Source of the DNA: an uncultured Eggerthellaceae bacterium
Lineage (GTDB): Bacteria > Actinomycetota > Coriobacteriia > Coriobacteriales > Eggerthellaceae
DNA length: 16,117 nt
NCBI GenBank assembly: GCA_946618265.1
Contig: CAMOLA010000045.1
Coordinates: 1-16,117 of the forward strand
Direction of reading: 5' to 3'
Positions 1 through 7,360 of the stretch are shown in pieces (position 1 is the first letter of the stretch; the number at the start of each line of letters is the position of its first letter). The translations under genes and the position numbers were made by a program. The notes under the pieces were generated by a model, which was given only the letters and a program-made list of their open reading frames with translations, was not told the DNA's origin and searched no databases.

Positions 1-52
1 GGCCGGCCCGGGGCGGCCCCATTTCAACGGCGGCCTCGCAGAGCGCTGCCCA

Positions 53-1198
53 ATGGGAAGAACCGTAGACGAGGAACCGATCGTGAAATCAACGGACCGC
101 GAAAGCGTCATCGTGCGCACGAGCATCATCGGCATCGCGGCGAACATCCTGCTCGTGGCGTTCAAGGCGGCAGTGGGCCTGGCCGCCAACTCCATAGCCA
201 TCGTGCTCGACGCCGTCAACAACCTGACAGACGCCCTGTCGTCGGTCATCACGATCATCGGCACGAAGCTTGCCGGCAAAGACGCCGACCGCGACCATCC
301 GCTCGGGCATGGGCGCTACGAATACCTCTCGGCCATGGTCATCGTCGCCATCGTGCTGTATGCCGGCATCACGTCGCTCGTCGAGTCGATCCGCAAGATC
401 ATCGAACCCGAAGTCGCCGATTACTCGATGGTCACGCTCGTCATCGTGGCGGCGGCCGTCGTGGTCAAGATCGTCCTCGGACGCTATGTCAGCGCCAAGG
501 GGCGCCAGGTCGATTCGGGATCGCTCGTCGCCTCGGGCAAAGACGCGCTGTTCGACGCAGCCATTTCGGCCTCGGTGCTGGCCGCCGCGCTCGTCTTCCT
601 CGCAACGGGCGTGAGCCTGGAGGCCTACGTGGGCGTGGTCATATCGATCGTCATCATCAAGGCGGGCGTCGACATGCTGCGCGAGACGCTCGACGATATC
701 TTGGGCCATCGCCCCGACCCCGAACTGTCGGTGGGCATCAAGCGCACCGTGCGCGCCGATTCCGACGTCCTTGGCGCTTACGACCTGCTGTTGGACAGCT
801 ATGGACCCAATCTCACCATCGGCGCCATCCACGTCGAAGTCCCCGACACCATGACCGCCGCCCAAATCGACGCCATGACGCGCCGCATCCAAGCGGCCGT
901 ATACGAAAAGCACCACATCGCGCTCGCCACCGTCGGCATCTATTCGCGCAACACGAGCGACGATATCGTCGCCGAAATGAGAACGGCGATCACGCGCATC
1001 GTCATGGAGCACGACGGCGTGCTGCAGATGCATGGTTTCTATGCCGACACCGAGGCGAAGCGCATATCGTTCGACCTCGTCATCGATTTCGCCGTCGCGG
1101 AGCGCACCGAGCTCTACGAGCACATAACGTCAGACGTGAAAGAGCTCTACCCCGATTTCACCTTCGACATCGCCCTCGACCGCGACCTCAGCGACTAA
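53..1198 (+). CDS. Cation diffusion facilitator (CDF) family transporter
   Basis: A 381-aa inner-membrane metal/proton antiporter of the CDF family. The first ~215 residues hold about six hydrophobic segments. The TM2 metal motif reads NNLTD (N56, D60) and the TM5 motif is D164-x3-D168. This N/D/D/D set replaces the histidines usual in zinc exporters and resembles that reported for Mn exporters of the MntE type, so manganese is the better guess (inference). HPLGHGRYEY after TM2 is typical of the family. The cytosolic tail (~220-381) is about twice the usual length and looks like two ferredoxin-like domains in tandem. Start: ATG 53 gives the longest frame but has no clear ribosome site. GTG 83 has GAGGAA six bases upstream and an N-terminus of usual length, so it may be the true start. 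It converges on the TetR gene. Family call is secure; the metal is not. Confidence 0.93.
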   Translation: MGRTVDEEPIVKSTDRESVIVRTSIIGIAANILLVAFKAAVGLAANSIAIVLDAVNNLTDALSSVITIIGTKLAGKDADRDHPLGHGRYEYLSAMVIVAIVLYAGITSLVESIRKIIEPEVADYSMVTLVIVAAAVVVKIVLGRYVSAKGRQVDSGSLVASGKDALFDAAISASVLAAALVFLATGVSLEAYVGVVISIVIIKAGVDMLRETLDDILGHRPDPELSVGIKRTVRADSDVLGAYDLLLDSYGPNLTIGAIHVEVPDTMTAAQIDAMTRRIQAAVYEKHHIALATVGIYSRNTSDDIVAEMRTAITRIVMEHDGVLQMHGFYADTEAKRISFDLVIDFAVAERTELYEHITSDVKELYPDFTFDIALDRDLSD

Positions 1199-1342
1199 CG
1201 ACGCGGTGCGGCTCCTGCTTTCCGAACGTTGCCCCCAAAAACACATTGACGCGACGTCCCGCGACGCGCGCGAAACCTCGCGTATGCTCAAGCCTGGTCT
1301 AGATAGACGTAATTGGACGCAACGCCCGAAAGGGAATCAACC

Positions 1343-2008
1343 CTATTCGCTCGCGCCGCGTAAGACGAAGAACGCACCTTCGATGAATCGGTCGACAGCT
1401 TCGGCGCATTCTGCCTCGGTGTGCTCGACTTCGCCCATCACGCGCAGGAACGAGCGGAAATAGGCGACGGTCATGTCGTTGGCGATGTGCACCTCGTGCT
1501 CGCTCAGGCCGAGATCGGCGGCATAGGTTTCGAGCACCACCAGATTGCGCTCGCGCAAGCTGCCGCGCCCGAGCATCTCGAGCATGCGGCCCGTCGCTCG
1601 CTCGAGCTCTTCCGGGAACAGCTCGTAATACTTTTGGGCGATGATGTCGAGATTCCCCGATTGCGGGCCGAAGAACAGGTTGTGGAACAACGTCGGATTC
1701 GCAAAGGCATGCTTGCAGAACAACGTCCAGGTGCGACGGTATTCGGACTCGAAATCCTCCCCTTCGACCGTCGACTCGATCACGTCGTTCACGTAATCGC
1801 CCAGATACGAGATGAGCGACATGGTGATGAGCTCGTTCATGTCGACGAAGTACAGGTACAGGGTGGCCGAGCTAAAGCCGGCAGCCGTGGATACGCGCCG
1901 TATCGATGCCGCCTGGATGCCCTCTTTGTCGATGATGGACCGCGTGGCGGCCACGAAAGCCGCCATGATGGAGTTACGCATCTCGGGGGAATACTTTGCT
2001 CTGCCCAT
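1343..2008 (-). CDS. TetR/AcrR family transcriptional regulator
   Basis: A 221-aa one-component repressor of the TetR type. Residues ~10-60 form the DNA-binding domain: a helix with AAFVAATRSIIDKEG, then ASIRRVSTAAGFSSATLYLYF, the typical TetR helix-turn-helix ending in the aromatic 'LYLYF' and an 'NEL' helix. The remainder is the helical ligand and dimer domain, which is variable, so the ligand cannot be read. The start at 2008 gives the usual short tail before the HTH; the ribosome site is weak. An 11-bp palindrome between direct TGAACAAT repeats lies ~60 bp upstream and may be its operator. It converges with the CDF exporter and has no obvious adjacent target, so autoregulation or a distant target is likely. 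Confidence 0.9.
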   Translation of the reverse strand: MGRAKYSPEMRNSIMAAFVAATRSIIDKEGIQAASIRRVSTAAGFSSATLYLYFVDMNELITMSLISYLGDYVNDVIESTVEGEDFESEYRRTWTLFCKHAFANPTLFHNLFFGPQSGNLDIIAQKYYELFPEELERATGRMLEMLGRGSLRERNLVVLETYAADLGLSEHEVHIANDMTVAYFRSFLRVMGEVEHTEAECAEAVDRFIEGAFFVLRGASE

Positions 2009-2057
2009 TCGCCTGACCGCCGTCTAATCCTTCCGCTTCCTTACGTTGTGTGCAGAC

Positions 2058-2086
2058 TGAACAATACCACATAGTCTATGAACAAT
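2058..2086. promoter_or_regulatory. Candidate operator upstream of the TetR gene
   Basis: TGAACAAT occurs at 2058-2065 and again at 2079-2086, a 21-bp period or two helical turns. Between them is a perfect palindrome, CATAG-T-CTATG (2070-2080). The position 50-80 bp upstream of the TetR start codon fits an autoregulatory operator. No binding evidence exists; this is inference from symmetry and position. Confidence 0.4.
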
Positions 2087-2222
2087 TGCCAGCTTCTCGG
2101 TGTAGTGCGAAGCTCAACGCTATTATCGCCTTTCAACGGCGCGCATCAGAAGCGCACCTGCCACGCCCGCTCCTTGGAAACACGCCATGGACGCATCTTC
2201 GCGAGTATCGCCGTCACGCGCT

Positions 2223-3113
2223 TCACGCCACCTCGAGCGTCCGCAAGATCTTTCCAAGATCGTCGGGGAGCATGCCCTTCGTGTGCGTCCAGTTCGTGAC
2301 GAAATCGTTGAACTCGGCCGAATCGCCCGTAAACGCGGAACAACTCGCCTTTTCGCGGTCGTACTCGAAGTGGAAGCCCTCGAACCGGACGGGACCGTCG
2401 AGCAACTCGACCAGGCAGCGCTCCTCCTCGATGCACTCCCCTTCGCTCGCGGGCACGAACCGCCCCTCGCGAACCATCGCGCCGAGCTCGGTGGTGGGCG
2501 ACACGCCCATCGAGAAATTGCAGATCGACACGGGCCGCAGCTCGTTGAGCAGCTGCGCCGTCGCACGGGCGTTCTCGATGCCCCGTCCCGCCCCTGCGGC
2601 GCCCGTCATGATGTGGGCGCCGAGCTCGATGCCCGCTTCATGCAAGCGCGCGACCTGGGCCCGGCATTCGGCGTTGTCGTGGTCCTTGCGCATGAATGCC
2701 AAGACGTCGTCGAGCCCCGACTCGATGCCCACGTACAGCAGCCTGTAACCGTGACGGGCGAACCACGCAAGCTCGTCATCGGTCTTGGCCGCTATCGAGG
2801 GAATCGAAGCGTCGCTCGATATCAGCGTGCAGGACGGCAGGTACTTCTCGATGAGCTCCACGATAGCCGCGAGACGGTCGAAGCTGGCGTGGAACGCATT
2901 GCCGTCGCCGAGCATGATGCGCTCGGGCGCGCCTCCCACCTCGCGCACGCGCGCGAGCTCCTCCTCGATTTGCCCGAGGGGAAGCTCGCGGTAACGCAAA
3001 TCCTTGAACAGGTCGCAGAATGCGCATCGGTTGTAGGGACAGCCCACGGATACGGGCAGCTTGAACGCCCCGCGCTCGCTCGGAGTGCGGCAAATCCGGC
3101 CTTCGTAATCCAT
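2223..3113 (-). CDS. Radical SAM protein
   Basis: A 296-aa radical SAM enzyme of unknown substrate. The [4Fe-4S] motif is C25-x4-C30-x2-C33 (CPYNRCAFCD). The four-residue first gap differs from the classical x3 but is seen in a group of radical SAM proteins with a GCxxxxCxFC motif. LGDGNAF (~residue 70) matches the GDGNAL-type strand-2 motif, and YVGIESGLDDVL (~125) is the conserved IESG segment of the Elp3/MiaB/NifB superfamily fold. No extra cluster-binding domain is evident, although several cysteines occur in the last third. The ATG at 3113 is chosen because GGGAGGG lies just upstream and because longer readings run back through a palindrome and the neighbouring stress-protein remnant. 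It stands alone, so no pathway is implied. Confidence 0.9.
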   Translation of the reverse strand: MDYEGRICRTPSERGAFKLPVSVGCPYNRCAFCDLFKDLRYRELPLGQIEEELARVREVGGAPERIMLGDGNAFHASFDRLAAIVELIEKYLPSCTLISSDASIPSIAAKTDDELAWFARHGYRLLYVGIESGLDDVLAFMRKDHDNAECRAQVARLHEAGIELGAHIMTGAAGAGRGIENARATAQLLNELRPVSICNFSMGVSPTTELGAMVREGRFVPASEGECIEEERCLVELLDGPVRFEGFHFEYDREKASCSAFTGDSAEFNDFVTNWTHTKGMLPDDLGKILRTLEVA

Positions 3114-3147
3114 AACGCCCTCCCTGCTATTCAACTTTGTACGTTCG

Positions 3148-3176
3148 ATTATACATTTGGGGACTGTCCCCAAATG
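3148..3176 (-). promoter_or_regulatory. Promoter of the radical SAM gene, overlapping a palindrome
   Basis: On the minus strand a perfect TATAAT (3153-3148) lies 34 bp upstream of the ATG. The -35 region and the whole spacer fall inside the 27-bp palindrome at 3152-3178, and the -35 hexamer is poor (CATTTG at 17-bp spacing). The palindrome therefore contributes part of the promoter. Confidence 0.5.
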
Positions 3177-3178
3177 TA
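3152..3178. repeat. Perfect 27-bp palindrome (REP-like, GGGGACTGTCCCC core)
   Basis: Two perfectly complementary 13-base arms (TACATTTGGGGAC and its complement) flank one T. The GGGGACTGTCCCC core is a widespread type of dispersed palindrome that I associate with REP/RAYT elements. It marks the exact point where similarity to the universal stress protein begins, and it overlaps the radical SAM promoter. Confidence 0.75.
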
Positions 3179-3381
3179 AGAGCTTGCCCGAAAACGTCGA
3201 CCTCAAGATCGTCGTGAAACGCGGCAACCCGCGCGACGTCATTTGCCAATATGCCGCCGACAACGACATCGATTGCATCGTCATGGGACGCCGCGGCGGT
3301 GGCAGCATCCGCGCGACGCTCGGCAGCGTCTCCACCGGCGTGCTTCGCGGCACCGATCTGCCCGTGCTCGTCGTCAAGTAA
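3179..3381 (+). pseudogene. Universal stress protein (UspA family), C-terminal remnant
   Basis: The ~66 codons after the palindrome encode the C-terminal half of a UspA-fold protein: LKIVVKRGNPRDVICQYA, then IDCIVMGRRGGGS, GSVSTGVLR and the terminal strand DLPVLVVK. In intact family members (~140-160 aa) this half carries the ATP-binding G-x2-G-x9-G(S/T) loop. Here the spacing reads G-x2-G-x8-GS, one residue short. The N-terminal ~80 residues, including the first strand and its aspartate, are absent. Upstream is only the 27-bp palindrome and the divergent radical SAM promoter. The frame is open to a TAA with no plausible start or ribosome site, so I call it a truncated relic. Confidence 0.75.
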
Positions 3382-3397
3382 CGCATGCCCTACCGTG

Positions 3398-3424
3398 GAC
3401 CGAAAGGGAGTCTCCCTTTCGGTC
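3398..3424. repeat. GACCGAAAGGGAG palindrome, copy 1 (perfect)
   Basis: Perfect 13-1-13 palindrome, central base T. Copies or relatives occur at 3440, 7455, 14688, 14883 and 16091, always between genes. Confidence 0.9.
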
Positions 3425-3431
3425 GGGTTTT
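3398..3431 (+). terminator. 27-bp palindrome followed by T-run, terminator of the stress-protein remnant
   Basis: The perfect palindrome at 3398-3424 has 13-bp arms (GACCGAAAGGGAG and complement) around one T. GGGTTTTTCT follows at once. Stem plus U-tract 17 bp after the remnant's stop is a textbook intrinsic terminator shape for plus-strand transcripts. The same palindrome recurs elsewhere without a T-run, so termination may be acquired by location. Confidence 0.65.
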
Positions 3432-3439
3432 TCTCTACG

Positions 3440-3466
3440 GACCGAAAGGGAGACTCCCCTTCGGTC
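3440..3466. repeat. GACCGAAAGGGAG palindrome, copy 2
   Basis: Same 27-bp unit, 15 bp after copy 1, with central A (opposite orientation) and one mismatch in the right arm (CTCCCCTTCGGTC). It lies between the stress-protein remnant and metK, which converge. Confidence 0.9.
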
Positions 3467-3483
3467 ACCCCATGTCAAAGAAA

Positions 3484-3508
3484 GCGGGCCGGTGCATGAC
3501 CGGCCCGC
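3484..3508 (-). terminator. Intrinsic terminator of metK
   Basis: A perfect 10-bp GC-rich stem (ACCGGCCCGC pairing with GCGGGCCGGT) has a 5-base loop. On the minus strand it is followed by TTTCTTTG. It sits 28 bp beyond the metK stop codon. Confidence 0.8.
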
Positions 3509-3536
3509 GCGTTTCTTCGCTCTGTCTTGAATCCCG

Positions 3537-4799
3537 CTACAGTCCGCAGGCGGCGCGCAGCTCGTCGACCTTGTCGGTGCGCTCCCACGTGAACTCGGGC
3601 AGCTCGCGGCCGAAATGGCCGTAATTGCTAGTCAGCCGGTAGATGGGGCGACGCAACTGCAACGCGTCGATGATCGCCGCGGGGCGCAGGTCGAAGACCT
3701 CGGCCACCGCGCGCTCGATATCGGCCTCGGGGACGGTTGCCGTGCCCTGCGTGTCGACGTAGATCGAGAGCGGGCGCGCCACGCCGATCGCATAGGCCAG
3801 CTGGATCTCGCAACGCTCGGCCAAACCGGCGGCCACGATGTTCTTCGCCACCCAGCGCGCAGCGTATGCGGCCGAACGGTCGACCTTCGTGCAGTCCTTG
3901 CCCGAGAACGCACCGCCGCCGTGACGGCCCATGCCGCCGTACGTGTCCACGATGATCTTGCGGCCAGTGAGACCCGTATCTCCCATGGGCCCGCCGACCA
4001 CGAAGCGGCCCGTGGGGTTGACGAACACCTCGGCGCCTTCCCAGTTGACGCCTTCCGCCTCGAACACCGGCGTGATGACATGCTCGATCATGTCGGCCTT
4101 GATCTGAGACACCTCGACATCGGCCTTGTGCTGCGTGGATACGAGGACCTTCTCCACGGCGACGGGCTTGTCGTCTTCGTAGCGCACCGTCACCTGGGTC
4201 TTTCCGTCGGGATACAGATACGGGAGCGTGCCGTCCTTGCGCACGCCCGTGAGACGCTCGGCCAGACGATGAGCGAGGTAAATGGGCATGGGCATGAGCG
4301 TGGACGTCTCGTTGCATGCATAGCCGAACATGACGCCCTGATCGCCCGCGCCGATGCGGTCGTAAGCATCGTCGCCGGCCACTTGGCCTTGCTGGACCTC
4401 GTAGGATTCGTCGACGCCCATCGCGATATCCGCCGACTGGGCGTGCATGTAATTGGCAACGGCGCACGTGTCGGCGTCGAAGCCCATCTTCGCCCTCACG
4501 TAACCGATATCGCGCACGACATCGCGCACGATGCTGTCGACGTCGACGTACGCTTGCGTGCGGACTTCGCCCATCACCGTGACGATGCCGGTCGTCGTGA
4601 ACGTCTCGATGGCGCAGCGCACGTCATCGACGTTAGCGGCCACGCCGTTGCTCGGCGACACGTAGCCTTCCTCGGCCAGCTTCGCCTCCTTGGTCAGGAT
4701 GGCGTCCAGGATGGCGTCCGAAACCTGGTCGCACAGTTTGTCCGGATGTCCTTCCGTCACCGATTCCGACGTGAACAGGTAAGAACGGGATTCTGACAT
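3537..4799 (-). CDS. metK: S-adenosylmethionine synthetase (methionine adenosyltransferase)
   Basis: A 420-aa cytosolic enzyme that makes S-adenosylmethionine from methionine and ATP, releasing phosphate and diphosphate. Signature elements are all present: GHPDK (17-21), the [12 protein letters not shown] motif (150-161) and the P-loop-like GGGAFSGKD (294-302), followed by [17 protein letters not shown]. It exceeds the usual 380-400 aa mainly through extra residues around 38-60 ([17 protein letters not shown]). The ATG at 4799 is chosen because GGAG lies six bases upstream; an in-frame ATG at 4811 has no properly spaced site. A ~115-nt leader precedes it. It is transcribed alone and has its own terminator. 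Confidence 0.97.
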   Translation of the reverse strand: MSESRSYLFTSESVTEGHPDKLCDQVSDAILDAILTKEAKLAEEGYVSPSNGVAANVDDVRCAIETFTTTGIVTVMGEVRTQAYVDVDSIVRDVVRDIGYVRAKMGFDADTCAVANYMHAQSADIAMGVDESYEVQQGQVAGDDAYDRIGAGDQGVMFGYACNETSTLMPMPIYLAHRLAERLTGVRKDGTLPYLYPDGKTQVTVRYEDDKPVAVEKVLVSTQHKADVEVSQIKADMIEHVITPVFEAEGVNWEGAEVFVNPTGRFVVGGPMGDTGLTGRKIIVDTYGGMGRHGGGAFSGKDCTKVDRSAAYAARWVAKNIVAAGLAERCEIQLAYAIGVARPLSIYVDTQGTATVPEADIERAVAEVFDLRPAAIIDALQLRRPIYRLTSNYGHFGRELPEFTWERTDKVDELRAACGL

Positions 4800-4921
4800 T
4801 ACTTGCTCCATTCCGCCGTCAAGCCCAAGCCAGACAGCACAAATCGCTTGCTCGGCGAATGCCCGCAGCGGGAAATCGATTCCCGGCCAAGGGCCATCCG
4901 CCGTTTCATTTTGTCCGCGCA

Positions 4922-4949
4922 ATTGTAACGCTTATACCTCGTTTGTAGA
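4922..4949 (-). promoter_or_regulatory. Probable metK promoter
   Basis: On the minus strand TCTACA (4/6 match to -35) and TACAAT (5/6 match to -10) are 16 bp apart. This predicts a leader of about 115 nt before metK. The leader contains GGGAATCGATTTCCC (4870-4884), a near-perfect small inverted repeat, but no pattern I recognise as a known SAM riboswitch class. Confidence 0.4.
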
Positions 4950-5040
4950 AGATGATTCCCTTTCGGAGGGGTTAGCGGAACTAACAAAATCCGTTGTTGG
5001 CATGCGCTCTTCCAGCTGGTACGCGCCGGCAGCTCGGCCC

Positions 5041-5056
5041 CCGCCTTTCGAGGCGG
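5041..5056 (-). terminator. Hairpin downstream of the thioesterase gene
   Basis: A perfect 6-bp stem (CCGCCT/AGGCGG) with a 4-base loop lies 38 bp beyond the thioesterase stop. There is no U-tract, so if it ends transcription it does so weakly. The rest of 4950-5093 shows a 5-bp hairpin (GTTAG/CTAAC, 4971-4985) and no gene. Confidence 0.35.
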
Positions 5057-5093
5057 TCGAGCTGCGCTGCGAGCTGGCCGAACGCGTCGTGCG

Positions 5094-5501
5094 TTATCCA
5101 CGCCTGAAACACGTTGCCGTCATCTGGGCGACCTTCGTGCCAAGCTCGTCGGTTACGCGCACCGTGTAGAAACCCAAGCTGCGGCCGGATTTATCCACAT
5201 CGCACGTGGCGATGAGCTTCGAGCCCTTCGCCGCAGCCATGAACTCGATGGAATTGCTCACCGACACCGTCGGGTTCTCGCCGATGTTGCACGCAATGGC
5301 CAACGCGAAGTCGGCCAGCGTGAAGATCGCGCCGCCCATGATGCCACCCTGCGCATTGCGATGGATGTCGCCGGTGTCGAACTCGCAGACCGCATGCCCG
5401 CGCTCGGCCTCGACCACGCGGCAGCCGCACGCCTCGGTGGCGAAGCGGTCGTTGGCGAACAGTTCGCGTACTTCCTCGATCGAGCAGCTCTCGTCAAGCA
5501 T
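5094..5501 (-). CDS. PaaI/YdiI-like hotdog-fold thioesterase
   Basis: A 135-aa single hotdog-domain protein. The signature around residues 50-75 is HRNAQGGIMGGAIFTLADFA: the helix-start 'GGIMGGAIFTLAD' matches PaaI-type acyl-CoA thioesterases, with N-x2-G and the downstream aspartate where the catalytic residues usually sit. It is followed by the SVSNSIEFMAAA strand and the C-terminal strand AQMTATCFRR. Such enzymes hydrolyse acyl- or aryl-CoA thioesters as tetramers; the substrate cannot be read. The start at 5501 is chosen because GGAGG stands five bases upstream; a longer frame to 5561 lacks a ribosome site. It is flanked by metK downstream and gltX upstream, with no sign of a shared pathway. 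Confidence 0.9.
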   Translation of the reverse strand: MLDESCSIEEVRELFANDRFATEACGCRVVEAERGHAVCEFDTGDIHRNAQGGIMGGAIFTLADFALAIACNIGENPTVSVSNSIEFMAAAKGSKLIATCDVDKSGRSLGFYTVRVTDELGTKVAQMTATCFRRG

Positions 5502-5637
5502 CAACGCCTCCAGATCAGTAGTCCGACCGTTATTTTCCCTCAATCGCCCGAAATCTGGCACGAAACCGAATTAGTGCACAGGTTCCAACGCATTACAGCG
5601 CCAAAACCGTCCGAATCGTAACCATATGTCGAGCAAT

Positions 5638-5706
5638 CAGGCGTATTTCCGCCTGTTTTCGGCTCCGAATTGTGTACAAATTCGTTTTTGAGCCAGAAAC
5701 AGGCGG
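5638..5706. repeat. Nested imperfect inverted repeat between gltX and the thioesterase gene
   Basis: The outer arms CCGCCTGTTT (5649-5658) and AAACAGGCGG (5697-5706) are perfectly complementary. Inside them GGCTC pairs with GAGCC, and an inner GAATT/AAATTC pair surrounds GTGTAC, making a 58-nt cruciform-like unit. A further CAGGCG at 5638 can compete for the 5650-5655 arm. On the plus strand TTTTG follows. No gene lies in 5502-5730. Confidence 0.6.
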
Positions 5707-5713
5707 TTTTGAC

Positions 5714-5742
5714 AAAAAAATGGCGCTTCCCTACTCCGCAGC
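5714..5742 (-). terminator. Possible weak terminator of gltX
   Basis: On the minus strand seven Ts (5720-5714) follow a short imperfect stem (GGGGCT with AGCGCC, one mismatch) that includes the stop codon. The long T-run is the main evidence; the stem is poor. Confidence 0.35.
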
Positions 5743-7332
5743 CCCGAAAACCTTGTCGCGAACCGCGTCGATGCGGAAGATGACGTCGCGACGGTCCATC
5801 ATCTCGATGGACTCGAACAACGGCGGCGACACCATGTTGCCGCAAACGGCCACGCGCAACGGCTGCAGCAGGTTCTTCAGCTTCATATCCAGCGGCTCTG
5901 CCAGCGCACGGCACTTCTCCTCGAGAACAGCTGCCGTCCAGGCGTTCTCGCTGTCGGCGAGCACCTCGCGGCATGCCTCGAGGGCCTCCTGGGCACGGGC
6001 GCCGTCCTTGAGCAGCACCTTCTTGACGCTCTTCTCGTCCAAACGGCAGTTCGGACCCCAGAACAGGAAGGCCAGCTTCTCGGGAATCTCCTCGAGGCGC
6101 GTCAAACGCTCGGCCACCAGCGGGTAGAGCTCCTCGCACCAGGCGGATGCGCCGGCGATCACGGCCTGCGACGCCGTGAGGATGTTCTCGGGAATGAACA
6201 CGGGCTCGGGCATGGGCGCGTTCGGATCGGACGGATTGTAGGTCGGCACGATGTTGACGCCGGTCGGCACCGATTTGCCGAGCGCCGCCATCAGCACGAG
6301 CCAGGGGCGCGCGGCCTCGACCCAAGCCGCCGGGCTCATCTCGCGGATGTACATGCCGTTCATCCAATCGAGCTTGGTCTCGTCGAAGACGGCGTCCTTC
6401 TTGGTGATGCGCTCGAGGCTGAACTCGCTGCACAGCTGTTCGCGGCTGATGATGGTGGTCTCGCCGTCGAGCGACCAGCCCAGCAGCGCCAGGAAGTTGA
6501 CCACTGCATCGGACAGGTAGCCGCGATCGCGGTACTCCTCCACGCTGGTCGCGCCATGGCGCTTGGACAGCTTCTTACCGTCGGGGCCCAAGATCATGGA
6601 CAGATGCGCGAACGTGGGCACCGGCAGGCCGAGCGCCTCGTAGATGAGGATCTGGCGCGGCGTGTTGGACAGGTGGTCGTCGCCGCGGATGACGTGCGTG
6701 ATGCCCATGTTGGAGTCATCGCAGACGACGGCGAAGTTGTAGGTGGGGCTGCCATCGGTGCGCACGAGGATCATGTCGTCCATGACCTCGGCCGGATACG
6801 ACATGTGCCCGAACACGGCATCGTCGAACTCGATGGGGCCGTGGTCGAGCGGCACCTTCAGGCGCCACGTGTGGGGCTCGCCCGCCTCGATGCGGCGCGC
6901 CGCCTCGGCCGGGTCGATGTCGCGGCACGTGCGATCATAGCCCGCATAGCCGCCCTCGGTCTTTTCGGCCTGCTCGCGCTTGGCGTCAAGCTCTTCTTTC
7001 GAGCAGAAGCACGGGTACGCCGCGCCGCGTTCCTTCAGGCGCTCGAGCGCTTCGGCGTAGGTGTCCATGCGCTGCATCTGGAAATAGGGGCCGGCCTCGC
7101 CGCCGACTTCGGGGCCCTCGTCCCAGTCCAGCCCGAGCCATTTCATGGCGTTCAGGATGACGTCGACGTTTTCCTTGGTGGAGCGCTCGGGATCGGTGTC
7201 CTCGATGCGCAAGATGAAATCGCCGCCGGTCGCACGTGCGAACGCCCAGTTGAAAATCGCGGTGCGCGCGCCGCCGATGTGGAGCTTGCCGGTCGGCGAT
7301 GGCGCGAACCTCACGCGTACTTTATCTGCCAT
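5731..7332 (-). CDS. gltX: Glutamyl-tRNA synthetase
   Basis: A 533-aa class I aminoacyl-tRNA synthetase that attaches glutamate to tRNA-Glu. The catalytic HIGH motif is HIGG in KLHIGGARTA (residues 18-21) and the KMSKS counterpart is KLSKR (254-258) in GKKLSKRHGATSV. A zinc-site pattern is visible: C108-x-C110 then Y132 and C136 (YDRTCRD). The helical anticodon-binding region fills the last third. At 533 aa it is longer than the common 460-490, with extra sequence around residues 355-400 (TGVNIVPTYNPSDPNAP). If the genome lacks glutaminyl-tRNA synthetase it would also charge tRNA-Gln, as in many actinobacteria; that cannot be told here. The ATG at 7332 has AAGGAT upstream; a longer in-frame reading to 7425 crosses the promoter region. 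Confidence 0.97.
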   Translation of the reverse strand: MADKVRVRFAPSPTGKLHIGGARTAIFNWAFARATGGDFILRIEDTDPERSTKENVDVILNAMKWLGLDWDEGPEVGGEAGPYFQMQRMDTYAEALERLKERGAAYPCFCSKEELDAKREQAEKTEGGYAGYDRTCRDIDPAEAARRIEAGEPHTWRLKVPLDHGPIEFDDAVFGHMSYPAEVMDDMILVRTDGSPTYNFAVVCDDSNMGITHVIRGDDHLSNTPRQILIYEALGLPVPTFAHLSMILGPDGKKLSKRHGATSVEEYRDRGYLSDAVVNFLALLGWSLDGETTIISREQLCSEFSLERITKKDAVFDETKLDWMNGMYIREMSPAAWVEAARPWLVLMAALGKSVPTGVNIVPTYNPSDPNAPMPEPVFIPENILTASQAVIAGASAWCEELYPLVAERLTRLEEIPEKLAFLFWGPNCRLDEKSVKKVLLKDGARAQEALEACREVLADSENAWTAAVLEEKCRALAEPLDMKLKNLLQPLRVAVCGNMVSPPLFESIEMMDRRDVIFRIDAVRDKVFGAAE

Positions 7333-7360
7333 TGCTATCCTTATCGTTTTGGGTGGTTCT

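Noticed and set aside
1206..1463. An 85-codon plus-strand frame after the CDF gene
   Set aside because: It overlaps the TetR gene antisense, is compositionally Arg/Ser/Thr-rich and has no supporting start signal. The gap 1199-1342 otherwise shows nothing clear.
4800..4921. SAM riboswitch in the metK leader
   Set aside because: A leader of suitable length exists, but I could not match any SAM-I, SAM-II, SAM-III or SAM-IV core; only a small dyad is visible. A covariance-model search would decide.
4799..5101. A 100-codon minus-strand frame (GTG start) ending at the metK start
   Set aside because: It covers the metK promoter and leader, overlaps the end of the thioesterase gene, is basic and low in complexity, and has no ribosome site or domain.
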